A DNA stretch of 64,000 nt, from assembly GCA_910589145.1 (NCBI GenBank), contig CAJUSD010000013.1, positions 18,559-82,558 on the forward strand. Direction: 5' to 3'. Position 1 is the stretch's first letter; each line of letters starts with the position of its first letter. The stretch comes from an uncultured Oscillospiraceae bacterium (GTDB lineage: Bacteria; Bacillota; Clostridia; Oscillospirales; Ruminococcaceae). A program made the translations under genes and the position numbers. This document shows, one piece after another, positions 53,627-62,990 of the stretch. A model generated the notes under the pieces. It ran no database searches. It saw only the letters and a list, made by a program, of their open reading frames with translations, and was not told the DNA's origin.

Positions 53627-54787
53627 ATGGACAAACTGCGTTTTGGCATCATTGGAATAGGCAACATGGGAAGCAGCCATGCTAAAAATTTATCGGCTGG
53701 AAAAGTCCCCAACGCTTGTCTGACTGCTGTCTGCGATATCAAGGAAAGCCGTCGGCAATGGGCTAAGGAAAATCTCCCCGAAAGCGTGGAAATTTTTGAA
53801 AACACAGACAAATTTTTTGCGAATGCGAAAATAGATGCGGTACTTGTAGCTGTTCCCCATTATCTTCACCCGGTTTTGGGCATGGAGTCTTTAAAGAACG
53901 GGTTCCATGCTTTGGTAGAAAAACCTGCAGGGGTATATACTAAGGCCGTCCGTGAAATGAACGCAGCCGCTGATGCAAGTAATAAAGTTTACGGCGTTAT
54001 GTTCAATCAGCGCACCAACCCTGTTTACCAGAAAGTCAAGGAACTAATGGAAAGCGGCGAGCTTGGCGAAATGAAACGGGTAGTCTGGGAGATCACTAAC
54101 TGGTACCGCAGCCAGAGCTATTATGATTCCGGCGACTGGCGGGCAACCTGGGGCGGTGAAGGCGGCGGAGTGCTGCTCAATCAAGACCCCCATCAGCTTG
54201 ACCTGTGGCAATGGATGTGCGGAATGCCAACCTCAATCCGTGCATTCATGGATTACGGCAAATGCCGCAATATCGAAGTAGAAAATGACGTAACCGCGAT
54301 TGCAAAGTATGCCAATGGTGCCAACGGTATATTTATTACTTCTACCCATGAGGCCCCCGGAACCAACCGTTTGGAAATCTCCGCAGACCGCGGCAAGTTA
54401 GTTGTTGAAAATGATGTAATTACTTTCTGGCGCAATCGTGTCGGAGAACAGGAATTCAACGCCACCTATACCAAAGGCTTTGGCTCTCCTGAATGTTGGA
54501 AAGCGGAAATTCCCGTCAAAGGTCCTAATCCACAGCATCTGGGAATTTTGGAGAACTTCTCTTCTGCCTGTCTGAAAGGTACTCCCCTTCTCGCTCCCGG
54601 ACAGGAAGGAATCAAAGGCGTTTCTATTTCAAACGCTATGCATCTTTCTGCCTGGACAGATTCTTGGGTTGATCCTTCTAATATTGACGAAGAACTTTTC
54701 TATAAGCTCCTTCAGGAAAAGATTCAATCCTCTAAATTAAAAAAAGAGACCAAAGAGGCAAATCTGGATACTTCTGGAACTTATTAA
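53627..54787 (+). CDS. Gfo/Idh/MocA-family oxidoreductase
   Basis: A 386-residue NAD(P)-dependent sugar/inositol dehydrogenase: GIIGIGNMGSSHAKNL Rossmann motif, VEKPAGVYTKAVREM with the conserved catalytic EKP, and LLNQDPHQLDLWQWM with the catalytic His/Asp. It oxidises or epimerises a sugar via a keto intermediate, consistent with the two isomerases before it. Ribosome site AGGAGG. Last gene of the operon. Confidence 0.93.
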   Translation: MDKLRFGIIGIGNMGSSHAKNLSAGKVPNACLTAVCDIKESRRQWAKENLPESVEIFENTDKFFANAKIDAVLVAVPHYLHPVLGMESLKNGFHALVEKPAGVYTKAVREMNAAADASNKVYGVMFNQRTNPVYQKVKELMESGELGEMKRVVWEITNWYRSQSYYDSGDWRATWGGEGGGVLLNQDPHQLDLWQWMCGMPTSIRAFMDYGKCRNIEVENDVTAIAKYANGANGIFITSTHEAPGTNRLEISADRGKLVVENDVITFWRNRVGEQEFNATYTKGFGSPECWKAEIPVKGPNPQHLGILENFSSACLKGTPLLAPGQEGIKGVSISNAMHLSAWTDSWVDPSNIDEELFYKLLQEKIQSSKLKKETKEANLDTSGTY

Positions 54788-54795
54788 GCAAACGG

Positions 54796-54826
54796 AACGG
54801 TCCCTCGTATGAGGGACCGTTTTATC
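54796..54826 (+). terminator. Terminator of the isomerase/Gfo-Idh operon
   Basis: Perfect 11-bp stem AACGGTCCCTC / GAGGGACCGTT with GTAT loop, then TTAT. Confidence 0.85.
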
Positions 54827-54869
54827 GTCTATATTAATGTGATTTCGACAGAAAGGTCCAGAGCAGCTT

Positions 54870-55272
54870 GATTTTTCCGTTAGAATTAAAATTCACTAGC
54901 CCAAAAAGCCCTTATTTTCTCTTTAACAATATTTACAGAATCTGAACGTATTCCCCTACTGCGGCATTTTGCTTCTCCGCTTTCAGATTCGTGCTGCTGA
55001 AAGCGGCTTTACAAAACAATCTGGCAAAAAATCCAGAACAGGGAACTGTCTTGACAGACAGCTCCCCGATAACTGGAATTATTTTTTGCCTTTTTATAAG
55101 CAGATCTTTTCATAAAATCTTTTTAGGAATGCTATTCTTATCCTTTTAGTATGTGCAAAGGAATTTCGAGTCTGCAGACGCGGCCAGGGGACTTTGAAGA
55201 CTGCGTTGCTCGCAATGCCACTGAACCCCGAAGCCTTTTTTATCCGCTTAGGTACTGCTTATCTTAGGCCGC
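54870..55272. repeat. Hairpin-swap repeat, copy 6 (convergent gap, longest)
   Basis: Read backward it follows copy 5: it begins with the terminal unit TTAAAATTCACTAGCCCAAA and AAGCCC, includes AGGGAACTGTCTTGACAGACAG and CTCCCCGATAACTGG, then GAATTTCGAGTCTGCAGACG, GGCCAGGGGACTTTGAAGAC, AAGCCTTTTTTATCCGCTTA and ends CTGCTTATCTTAGG three bases before the ruvX stop. It fills the convergent gap 54788-55274. Confidence 0.65.
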
Positions 55273-55274
55273 CT

Positions 55275-55712
55275 TCAATCTTTACTATTCCCATTTACCT
55301 GGTTCCGCCGATAGGCCAGATAATTTTCCAGAATAATAGCGGCTGCAACCTCGTCCACTACATCTTTCCTCTTTTTACCGCGTGTGTTCGTCTCATTCAA
55401 ATAATTATGGGCGGAAACTGTAGTAGAACGTTCATCCCACAGCCGAACAGGAATATCAATAATCTGGTTAAGCATATCTGCAAACAGCTCGCACTTTTTC
55501 GCCCTTTCACCAATTGTTCCGTTCATATTAACCGGATATCCCACCACAACTTCTTTTACATCAAATTCCGTCACAGCGGCGGCAACTTTATTGACAGTCT
55601 GATACATTTCTTTCTCATGAATAACCCCTACCGGAGAAGCCAAAAACTCAGTTCTGTCACAAACCGCCAATCCGGTGCGGGCATCTCCAAAATCGACAGC
55701 CATTATTTTCAT
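55275..55712 (-). CDS. ruvX: Holliday junction resolvase RuvX (YqgF)
   Basis: A 145-residue RNase H-fold nuclease-like protein: MKIMAVDFGDARTGLAV at the start (catalytic Asp7), VVGYPVNMNGTIGERAKKCE, VRLWDERSTTVSA and DVVDEVAAAIILENYL with the last catalytic Asp. It acts in 16S rRNA 5' end processing and/or junction resolution. Good ribosome site GGAGG. 20 bases after the phosphatase gene. Confidence 0.95.
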   Translation of the reverse strand: MKIMAVDFGDARTGLAVCDRTEFLASPVGVIHEKEMYQTVNKVAAAVTEFDVKEVVVGYPVNMNGTIGERAKKCELFADMLNQIIDIPVRLWDERSTTVSAHNYLNETNTRGKKRKDVVDEVAAAIILENYLAYRRNQVNGNSKD

Positions 55713-55731
55713 AAATGGAGAACCTCCTATT

Positions 55732-56394
55732 TTATAATGTTTTCTTTTCTTCCCAAAGCCGAATCATCCTAAGGGTTTCCGGGATATGACTTTTATCATT
55801 TAAAAACAAAGGAATAAATTCCTCTCCATTTATTTCGAAAGCGCTTACGGCGGTATTTTCGGCCAGCGGGACGCGGTTCATCTCCTCAATAGGGTACCCC
55901 AATAAAAAACAAAGCGCATTTCGAATGGCGCAGCCATGGGTGGCGGCGACAATTCGTCTCCCTGGATTTTGTTCCAGAATATATAGCAATCCTTCTTTGA
56001 CACGCTTGTAAACCTCTGCCATTGTCTCCCCATGGGGAGCGTGGAATCGTGCAGGATAGTTGACCCAGTTGTCAAATTCCTCCGGGAACTGTTTGGGGAA
56101 CTCATCCCAAAGCATACCTTCAATATCACCGCCATTGATTTCGGTCAGCCGCGGTTCAACCAGAACAGGCGAACAACCGGAAGCCCGGCTGACAGCCATA
56201 GCGGTATCATATGCTCTCTGCAAAGGGCTGGAATAGATTACATCCACCGGGATTTTCAGGAAACGGTTTTCCAGGCATTTTGTTTGTTCCTTTCCCCGGT
56301 CAGTTAAGGGAGCGTCAGTGCTGCCCTGGAAACGCCGGTTAATATTCCCTAACGCTTCTCCGTGACGAATCAAATATAATGTGGTTTTCTCCAA
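55732..56394 (-). CDS. Histidine phosphatase (phosphoglycerate mutase-like) family protein
   Basis: A 220-residue protein with the LIRHGEALGN catalytic motif (His and Arg near residues 10-15), VIYSSPLQRAYDTA, and ATHGCAIRNAL with the second His. Broad-specificity phosphatase. The start is TTG behind GAGGAA. Part of a run of minus-strand genes between pyrD and ruvX. Confidence 0.88.
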   Translation of the reverse strand: MEKTTLYLIRHGEALGNINRRFQGSTDAPLTDRGKEQTKCLENRFLKIPVDVIYSSPLQRAYDTAMAVSRASGCSPVLVEPRLTEINGGDIEGMLWDEFPKQFPEEFDNWVNYPARFHAPHGETMAEVYKRVKEGLLYILEQNPGRRIVAATHGCAIRNALCFLLGYPIEEMNRVPLAENTAVSAFEINGEEFIPLFLNDKSHIPETLRMIRLWEEKKTL

Positions 56395-56418
56395 AATAGT
56401 TCCTCCCAGATTCAGGTT

Positions 56419-57330
56419 TTACCACGGCTGAACTGTTCCCACAATTTCATTAATATCAGAAATTCCCTGTTCATCCAGCCATTGGTTCATCCCGTCGATA
56501 ATCTTAACAGGCGCATACGGGTCATAGAACATCGCCGCCCCAACCTGGATTGCACTAGCCCCTGCCATCATCATTTCAATTGCATCCTGCCATTTTTCAA
56601 TTCCACCCAACCCGATCACTGGGACTTTGACGCGGTTGGCAGCCTGCCATACCATTCGAACTGCCACAGGGAAAACAGCTGGACCGGATAACCCTCCTAC
56701 ATTATTTTTCAATACTGGACGGCGGGTTTTAATGTCAATCCTCATTCCCAGCAGGGTGTTGATTAAGGAAATTGCATCTGCCCCCTCTGCTTCCACTGCT
56801 TGGGCAATCGCGGCAATATCGGTGACATTGGGGGAAAGCTTGACGATTAAAGGCTTTTTACAGACTTTCCGCACTGCCTTTACCACAGAAGCCGCTCCTT
56901 CGCAGGTTACACCAAAAGCAGCTCCCCCCTGCTTTACGTTGGGACAGGAAATATTCAGCTCAATCATATCAACATCGGAATCGGAAAGCCGTTCCACCAA
57001 TGCGGCATAGCTTTCAACAGTACTTCCAGCAGCATTGGCGATCAGAACCGTATCAACATCTTTTAATGCAGGAAGCTCATGGGCCAAAAATGCCTCAACC
57101 CCTGGATTTTGTAATCCTACACTATTGAGCATTCCAGAGGGTGTTTCTGCAATACGAGGAGGTGGATTTCCCTGCCGTTCCTCATAAGTCATCCCTTTTA
57201 AGGAAATTCCGCCAAACACAGATGCAGGATACATTTTCGCGTATTCCTGCCCAAACCCAAAACAGCCGGAAGCCGCAATTACCGGATTTTTAAACGCTAC
57301 ACCGCAGAGTTTCACACCTAGTTTAGCCAT
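56419..57330 (-). CDS. pyrD: Dihydroorotate dehydrogenase B, catalytic subunit
   Basis: A 303-residue PyrD of class 1B: GVKLCGVAFKNPVIAASGCFGFG, LNISCPNVKQGG, a Ser/Cys-containing loop and GGIEKWQDAIEMMMAGASAIQVG. It oxidises dihydroorotate to orotate with FMN, passing electrons to PyrK. Its ATG overlaps the pyrK stop (TAATG). Confidence 0.97.
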   Translation of the reverse strand: MAKLGVKLCGVAFKNPVIAASGCFGFGQEYAKMYPASVFGGISLKGMTYEERQGNPPPRIAETPSGMLNSVGLQNPGVEAFLAHELPALKDVDTVLIANAAGSTVESYAALVERLSDSDVDMIELNISCPNVKQGGAAFGVTCEGAASVVKAVRKVCKKPLIVKLSPNVTDIAAIAQAVEAEGADAISLINTLLGMRIDIKTRRPVLKNNVGGLSGPAVFPVAVRMVWQAANRVKVPVIGLGGIEKWQDAIEMMMAGASAIQVGAAMFYDPYAPVKIIDGMNQWLDEQGISDINEIVGTVQPW

Positions 57331-58109
57331 TAAAATACAACCTCCTCTGCATCGAATACAGGGCCGTTTTTGCAGACATGGCTATATCCAGTTTCTCCGT
57401 CAGGACGTTTGGTCTTGCAGGCGCAGACCAGGCATGCACCAATTCCGCAGCCCATCCGCTCTTCCATAGAAACCTGACAGCGTACCCCATATTCTTTCGC
57501 CAGAGCCGCCACGCCTTTTAACATAGGCAGAGGGCCGCAGGAATAAATTATACTGGGCTTAGACTGTTCGAGGCATTCCTTCAAAGCCTGAGTAACAAAG
57601 CCCTTTTTCCCTTTAGTGCCATCATCTGTGCAAAGAACCACCTGACAGCCAGCCTTTTGAAAATCTTCCTCTAAAATAGAGACGGATGCAGAACGAAAAC
57701 CGAGGATTGCAGTTGCATTTTTTCCATAATAAGAGGCTGTTTCAAGCATAGGCGGCACGCCAATTCCCCCGCCAACCACAATGGCGGATTTTGCCGGTTC
57801 CAAAAGCTGGAACCCATGACCTAGGGGGCCCATTATATCCAACATTCCGCCTTCTGGAGTCTGGGCGATCTGAGCAGTGCCGTCACCACGGACTTCCATT
57901 ACAATACGAATATTACCTTTTTCTGAATCTATCTGGCAGATAGAAATAGGTCTTCTCAGTGTAAATCCAGCCGCCTTTACATGTACAAATTGCCCTGCTA
58001 GGGCTGTTTTTGCGATATCCGGGCAATGGACTGTAAAATCATAAATTTGTTTTGCACAGGCGATCTTTTGGACAACCAGATAACTGCCCTGGAAAACAGA
58101 CGGTTCCAT
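57330..58109 (-). CDS. pyrK: Dihydroorotate dehydrogenase electron-transfer subunit
   Basis: A 259-residue FAD and 2Fe-2S protein: FTLRRPISICQID (FAD), VVGGGIGVPPMLETA, ILGFRSASVSILE and the cluster Cys in MGCGIGACLVCACKT and YSHVCKNGPVF. It links PyrD to NAD. No other pyr genes are visible here. Confidence 0.96.
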   Translation of the reverse strand: MEPSVFQGSYLVVQKIACAKQIYDFTVHCPDIAKTALAGQFVHVKAAGFTLRRPISICQIDSEKGNIRIVMEVRGDGTAQIAQTPEGGMLDIMGPLGHGFQLLEPAKSAIVVGGGIGVPPMLETASYYGKNATAILGFRSASVSILEEDFQKAGCQVVLCTDDGTKGKKGFVTQALKECLEQSKPSIIYSCGPLPMLKGVAALAKEYGVRCQVSMEERMGCGIGACLVCACKTKRPDGETGYSHVCKNGPVFDAEEVVF

Positions 58110-58146
58110 TTGGGTATCTCCCCCTTTCGGACTTGGTTGATTCGTT

Positions 58147-58314
58147 TTACTTTGTTATGACTGGTTTTCCATCCTGATCCAACAGCGGGGTAAAACCCGC
58201 TGCATTTCCATTATGATGGAACAGATAATTTACACCTGTTTCTTTGTCAACCCAGATTTCCATAACATCAACAGTTCCCTGGCGATAAACTTTTTCAAAT
58301 CTCTTGTCCATCAT
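58147..58314 (-). CDS. DUF6440 small protein, overlapping rpiB
   Basis: A 55-residue protein found only by direct reading: MMDKRFEKVYRQG, VMEIWVDKETGVNYLFHHNG, GFTPLLDQDGKPVITK. It matches what I recall of the DUF6440 family, short proteins with a conserved IWVDKxTGVNYLF strand. The ATG overlaps the rpiB stop (ATGA), and AAGGAG is spaced correctly before it, so it is translated from the same mRNA. Function unknown. Confidence 0.85.
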   Translation of the reverse strand: MMDKRFEKVYRQGTVDVMEIWVDKETGVNYLFHHNGNAAGFTPLLDQDGKPVITK

Positions 58315-58772
58315 TTTATCTCCTTATTTTCACTATACTCTGTTTCGATTTCAGCAATCTGGTTGACCCGGCGGGCATGGCGGCCGCCTTCAAAGGAAGT
58401 ATCCAGGAAAACATCCACCAATTCAATAGCAGTCCCTGTTCCAATTACCCTTGCACCCATACAGAGTACATTTGCATCATTATGAAGGCGGGTATATTTT
58501 GCACTAAAATAATCCGAACAGCAGGCTGCACGAATACCTCGAACCTTATTGGCAGCCATAGAAATTCCAATTCCTGTGCCACAAAATAGTAAAGCTTTAT
58601 CACATTCTCCATCTGCAACCGATTTACATGCAACTTTAGCCTGCATAGGATAATCGCAGGATTCCCCATTAAAGGAACCAAAATCATGGAAGGATAACCC
58701 GCGTTCTTCCAAATGAGCCTTAACGGCTTCTTTTAAAGGATATCCTGCATGGTCGCTGGCAATTGCAATCAT
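58311..58772 (-). CDS. rpiB: Ribose 5-phosphate isomerase B
   Basis: A 153-residue RpiB: MIAIASDHAGYPLKEAVKAHL, DFGSFNGESCDYP, LLFCGTGIGISMAANK with the catalytic Cys, and EGGRHARRV. It converts ribulose-5-phosphate to ribose-5-phosphate; some LacAB-like members use other sugars. Ribosome site AGGAGG. Confidence 0.95.
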   Translation of the reverse strand: MIAIASDHAGYPLKEAVKAHLEERGLSFHDFGSFNGESCDYPMQAKVACKSVADGECDKALLFCGTGIGISMAANKVRGIRAACCSDYFSAKYTRLHNDANVLCMGARVIGTGTAIELVDVFLDTSFEGGRHARRVNQIAEIETEYSENKEIK

Positions 58773-58795
58773 TGATAATTCCTCCTACTATTATT

Positions 58796-59518
58796 TCAGG
58801 CATTTTTTGAAGCTTTTTTTGCCTGGAGTTCCCTTTCCGCCTGTGGTAAACGAAGATAAAACGGATTAAGTTCTACAGCGGGGGCAAATAACCCGTTTTC
58901 CTGTTCCGCTGCAAAGGCGGCGCTGGAAGCATGGGAAAACTGTCGGGCGGCAGGGGCTAAAAATGCTGGAAAGTCAAAGTTTTGTTTCTCCCAATATTCA
59001 GCACAAAGTTTTGCACCATCCCCTACAAACCATACCGGAGCTTTCTCTATTTGGTAAATATCCTGTAATTGGGAGAAAATCTGTTCTATTGGCACAGCCT
59101 CGTCCACAATCAGACGTTCTAAAGAAGTTTCTGTCCCACGAAAGGCAGCAGTATAGACTTGACCACACCGTGCATCCATTACAGGACAGATAATTCCCTT
59201 TGTCCCAACAAGATTATAAGCCAAAGCCAACAGCGCAGACACCCCCGCAGCAGGTTTTTCCACTGCAAAGGCTAAAGCTTTTACAGCGGAAATTCCAATC
59301 CTCAGGCCAGTAAACGACCCTGGTCCCGCTGCCACAGCAAAAGCGTCGATCTCATTCAAAGAAAGACGGCAGTTTTTCAGCATATCCTCCATCATGGGGA
59401 AAATGGTTTGGGAATGGGTCAGTTTCCGGTTGAGAAAACTTTCGCCCAATACAACCCCATCTTCACAGACGGCACAACTCGCCGCCACAGCCGAAGTATC
59501 AACAGCCAAGATTTTCAA
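58796..59518 (-). CDS. tsaB: tRNA threonylcarbamoyladenosine protein TsaB
   Basis: A 240-residue ASKHA-fold protein: MKILAVDTSAVAASCAV, AVAAGPGSFTGLRIGISAVKALAFA and the dimerisation region. With TsaC, TsaD and TsaE it makes t6A37 in tRNA. The start is TTG behind GGGGGG; it overlaps tsaE by 20 bases. Confidence 0.93.
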   Translation of the reverse strand: MKILAVDTSAVAASCAVCEDGVVLGESFLNRKLTHSQTIFPMMEDMLKNCRLSLNEIDAFAVAAGPGSFTGLRIGISAVKALAFAVEKPAAGVSALLALAYNLVGTKGIICPVMDARCGQVYTAAFRGTETSLERLIVDEAVPIEQIFSQLQDIYQIEKAPVWFVGDGAKLCAEYWEKQNFDFPAFLAPAARQFSHASSAAFAAEQENGLFAPAVELNPFYLRLPQAERELQAKKASKNA

Positions 59519-59951
59519 ACCGTTCCCCCCCTTCTATCTCAATGGTTCTGGAGAGGTCCCCTGTCTGGGAAATGGCAATCCAAATTGTATCCTTTGGCAA
59601 TATATCCAATCCTTCAATGTTTTCGCTCCATTCAATCGCCAGTACAGCACCCTCATCCAAATAATCAAAAAATCCTGTAGAATACAGAGCATCATAGCTG
59701 TCGATCCGGTACATATCGAAATGACAAAGCCGCTGCCCATTTTTCCGGTACTCGTTGACAATGGCAAAGGTAGGGCTGGAAACACAGTCCACCCCTATCC
59801 CCATTCCCGCAGCAAGCCCCCTAGTAAAAGCGGTCTTTCCCATACCCATCCCGCCCCGGTAGGCAACTATATCCCCAGCCCGCAGCTTTTCCCCGACACA
59901 GCGGGCAAGCTGTTCTGTTTCTTCAGGACTGTTTGTCTGATAAACTGCCAT
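59499..59951 (-). CDS. tsaE: tRNA threonylcarbamoyladenosine ATPase TsaE
   Basis: A 150-residue P-loop ATPase: GGMGMGKTAFTRGLAAG, SSPTFAIVNEY and FHMYRID-type Walker B (CHFDMYRIDSYD). It cycles the TsaB/TsaD complex in t6A synthesis. I chose ATG 59951 because GGGGGTG is well spaced; an ATG at 59966 has a poorly spaced site. Confidence 0.92.
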   Translation of the reverse strand: MAVYQTNSPEETEQLARCVGEKLRAGDIVAYRGGMGMGKTAFTRGLAAGMGIGVDCVSSPTFAIVNEYRKNGQRLCHFDMYRIDSYDALYSTGFFDYLDEGAVLAIEWSENIEGLDILPKDTIWIAISQTGDLSRTIEIEGGERFENLGC

Positions 59952-59973
59952 TGGCGGCACCCCCATTTTCCTT

Positions 59974-60501
59974 CTAATCACAGTCCGACCAGAGATGATA
60001 TTTTCCACAATGGAGGCACTGGAATAGATACCCGGCGCAGCTTCCGGCAGGCTCCAGATATTCCCTGATTTCGTCTGGTTTTATGCTGACCTTGTCACAG
60101 TATTCCTGAACCACCTCATCGGCGATTTCCATTTCTTCCAGCTCTTTGATTCCCACATCTCCAATAAAAGCGCAGTAATCATCGCAGCAGGTCAGCCAGT
60201 ATTCCCCCTGCCAGCTAATATAGCCTGGCGTCCTGTTAAAAAGCTCGTCAGTTTTTTCAGAATCGCTTACTTCGCTTTCTGCATCCTGGATAAAACTTCC
60301 GTCAAACTTCTCCGAAGCAGAGCCATCTGCCACACATTCCAAACAGATGCATGAAATATTTTTGACACAGTACATATCGCTGATAAAGGCAGTGATATCT
60401 TTGCCGCAGCACTCACATTTTCCCCGGTTAAAATGCACCATATCGCTTTTGTATAAATTGGGATGATACTTAAATTTAGGCAATGTATCAATATTTCCCA
60501 T
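59974..60501 (-). CDS. CbrC-family protein
   Basis: A 175-residue CbrC/UPF0167 protein: LPKFKYHPNLYKSD at the start, zinc-type Cys pairs (CECCGK and CICLEC), WQGEYWLTCCDDYCAFIGDVG and a C-terminal FQCLHCGKYHLWSDC. E. coli CbrC is linked to colicin E2 tolerance; mechanism unknown. Start ATG 60501 fits the family; a GTG 12 bases upstream is possible. Between fhs and tsaE. Confidence 0.85.
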   Translation of the reverse strand: MGNIDTLPKFKYHPNLYKSDMVHFNRGKCECCGKDITAFISDMYCVKNISCICLECVADGSASEKFDGSFIQDAESEVSDSEKTDELFNRTPGYISWQGEYWLTCCDDYCAFIGDVGIKELEEMEIADEVVQEYCDKVSIKPDEIREYLEPAGSCAGYLFQCLHCGKYHLWSDCD

Positions 60502-60520
60502 CCTGCCACACACCTTTCAA

Positions 60521-62191
60521 TCAGAACAATCCGCTGATGTTCCCCAATTCGTCACAGTCGATTTTTTCAGCAGCCGGAAGTTTCGGCAGCCCCGGCATAG
60601 TCATAATGTCGCCGCACAGCGCCACAACAAATCCTGCTCCAGCGGAAAGTCTGACTTCCCGAACCGTAATTTTAAAGTTTTCCGGCCGTCCCAGCTTTTT
60701 AGGGTTATCCGAAAGGGAATATTGTGTTTTTGCCATGCAGATAGGAAGCGCTCCTTTGCCCATTGCTTCAATGGCGCGAATGGAACGGCTTGCTTCCACT
60801 GTATAGCTTACGCCGGAAGCTCCATAAATTTCCCTGGCAATGGTTTCAATTTTCTCTTTAATGGACTGTTCCAGATCATAGATGGGACGGAAAGAGGAAG
60901 GCTGTTCGCAAGCTTCCACCACCTTCTGCGCCAAATCCATACCGCCTTCCCCTCCTTTGGAAAAGACCTCCGACAAAGCAAATTCCACCTTCTGTTCCCC
61001 GCAAAAATTGGAAAGGAGCTGAATTTCTGCATCAGTATCAGTTGGGAAGCGGTTGATGGCAACTACCACAGGAACACCATACTTGCGCATATTTTCAATG
61101 TGCTTTTCCAGATTTACAATACCTTTTTGAAGGGCCTCCAGGTTTTCCTGGGAAACGTCTTCCTTTTTCACGCCGCCATTATACTTGAGGGCGCGCAGAG
61201 TCGCCACCAATACAATTGCGGAAGGCGCAAGCCCAGCAAAGCGGCACTTGATATCCAAAAACTTTTCCGCACCCAAGTCAGAGCCAAAGCCCGCTTCTGT
61301 AATACAGTAATCCGCCAGCTTCAGGGCCAGTTTGGTAGCACGGACAGAATTGCATCCATGGGCGATATTGGCAAAGGGGCCTCCATGCATTAAAGCAGGA
61401 GTATTTTCCAGGGTTTGGACTATGTTTGGTTTGAGGGCATCTTTTAACAGAGCCGTCATAGCTCCTTCCGCTTTTAAATCGGAAGCGTAGACAGGAGAAC
61501 CGTCATACTTATAAGCCGCCAAAATGGAGCCAAGACGTTTTTTCAAGTCGGCCAGGTCGCTGGAAAGACAAAGGATAGCCATAATTTCACTGGCAACTGT
61601 AATTTGGAAGCCGTCCTCTCTGGGAACACCGTTGGACTTGCCGCCCAGCCCGACAATAACATTCCGCAGGGCGCGGTCGTTCATGTCCATGCACCGTTTA
61701 AACAGAACCCGCCGCGGGTCAATTCCAAGGCTGTTCCCCTGCTGAAGATGGTTGTCCAGCATGGCGCAGAGAAGATTATTCGCCGCAGTAATGGCGTGCA
61801 TATCCCCTGTAAAGTGGAGGTTAATGTCTTCCATTGGCACAACCTGGGCATAGCCGCCGCCAGCCGCACCGCCCTTTACGCCAAACACTGGCCCCAATGA
61901 CGGCTCGCGGAGGGCAATAATCGCCTTTTTGCCGATTTTCTCCATAGCTTCCCCAAGGCCGACGCTGGTCGTTGTCTTGCCTTCCCCAGCGGGGGTGGGG
62001 TTGATGGCTGTTACAAGAACCAGTTTGCCATTGGGCCTGTCCGCCAGACGTTGGTAGATAGATTCGGAAACTTTCGCTTTATACCGGCCGTATGGTTCCA
62101 GTTCTTTCTCTAAAATCCCCAGTTTTGTCGCGATTTCATGAATCGGGAGCATTTTGGCCTGCTGTGCGATTTCAATGTCCGTCAGCATCAT
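60521..62191 (-). CDS. fhs: Formate-tetrahydrofolate ligase
   Basis: A 556-residue ATP-dependent ligase making 10-formyl-THF. Signatures: the P-loop [39 protein letters not shown], and [21 protein letters not shown]. It feeds formate into one-carbon metabolism (purines, fMet, acetogen-like routes). Good ribosome site GAAGGAG. Full length. Confidence 0.97.
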   Translation of the reverse strand: MMLTDIEIAQQAKMLPIHEIATKLGILEKELEPYGRYKAKVSESIYQRLADRPNGKLVLVTAINPTPAGEGKTTTSVGLGEAMEKIGKKAIIALREPSLGPVFGVKGGAAGGGYAQVVPMEDINLHFTGDMHAITAANNLLCAMLDNHLQQGNSLGIDPRRVLFKRCMDMNDRALRNVIVGLGGKSNGVPREDGFQITVASEIMAILCLSSDLADLKKRLGSILAAYKYDGSPVYASDLKAEGAMTALLKDALKPNIVQTLENTPALMHGGPFANIAHGCNSVRATKLALKLADYCITEAGFGSDLGAEKFLDIKCRFAGLAPSAIVLVATLRALKYNGGVKKEDVSQENLEALQKGIVNLEKHIENMRKYGVPVVVAINRFPTDTDAEIQLLSNFCGEQKVEFALSEVFSKGGEGGMDLAQKVVEACEQPSSFRPIYDLEQSIKEKIETIAREIYGASGVSYTVEASRSIRAIEAMGKGALPICMAKTQYSLSDNPKKLGRPENFKITVREVRLSAGAGFVVALCGDIMTMPGLPKLPAAEKIDCDELGNISGLF

Positions 62192-62346
62192 CGTTCACTC
62201 CTTCTGTTTTATTTCATGTTTCGTTCTTCAAAGGTTCCATTTGGAATGGAACATAACTGTCCCTTATTATAACATAGTTGCCAGTTAAAAGCAATTCTGA
62301 AAAACTGCCGATAATAAAGCCGGTTTCAACTATTTTCTATAGAAGA

Positions 62347-62370
62347 AGCGCCTTGAATTTTCAAGGCGCT
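62347..62370 (-). terminator. Probable terminator hairpin
   Basis: Perfect stem AGCGCCTTGA / TCAAGGCGCT, ATTT loop, pyrimidine-rich on the minus strand but without a strong T run. Downstream of the gene at 62432. Confidence 0.5.
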
Positions 62371-62431
62371 CAGATTTTCTATAAAAGGATATTCTGTTAT
62401 TTTTCTGGGATTGGTTTGCTGGCGACACGAA

Positions 62432-62914
62432 TCAAGTCAACATAAGATTCGCAAAAGTAATTGTTAAGTTTTTCATTACCCGGTTTGATTCGATTATTTT
62501 ACCATATGCTTCATACATTTTCTCAATATCCCGGAACTCAGGACTATCACCATCACATCTATAACATATATCATTCACATAAAACATGTCACAGGAAGCG
62601 GAAATAATGATATCTGTGCCGTCTTTCATATGAAGCTGGAACATTCTACTGGTGCCGCCGTCAGCTATTATCAATTCATCCAATCTTTTGGAAACCCTGA
62701 TCTTTTGAAGCAAGGCAACTAATTTTTCTTGATCGCTTTCACTTACCGGATATGTTCGGTATACCCAATAATGCACATCAACAGAAACAACATCCTCTTG
62801 CTGGAGATTTCCAAACAGCCGCCATGTCCATCTTTCCCTGATTTCAATGCCAACTGTAACCGCAAGCATAATGCACAGCCAAACAATGATGCCGGTTTTA
62901 TTCCGTTTTTCCAT
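62432..62914 (-). CDS. Membrane-anchored hypothetical protein (DUF5301-like)
   Basis: A 160-residue protein with one N-terminal helix (GIIVWLCIMLAVTVGIEI) and an external domain that contains LVALLQKIRVSKRLDE and FQLHMKDGTDIIISASCD. It resembles Clostridial DUF5301 proteins, but I am not sure. The inner ATG is preferred. It lies about 75 bases downstream of the cysteine protease gene on the same strand. Confidence 0.6.
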   Translation of the reverse strand: MEKRNKTGIIVWLCIMLAVTVGIEIRERWTWRLFGNLQQEDVVSVDVHYWVYRTYPVSESDQEKLVALLQKIRVSKRLDELIIADGGTSRMFQLHMKDGTDIIISASCDMFYVNDICYRCDGDSPEFRDIEKMYEAYGKIIESNRVMKNLTITFANLMLT

Positions 62915-62990
62915 CCCATCACATCCTGACAACATCCATTTTCTGGACAGATATACACCTTGACGCCCTATCCTTTTTTATATAGACAAA

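Noticed and set aside
17275-55272. CRISPR array interpretation of the repeated elements
   Set aside because: The repeats are long, far apart and variable, with no regular spacers and no cas genes.
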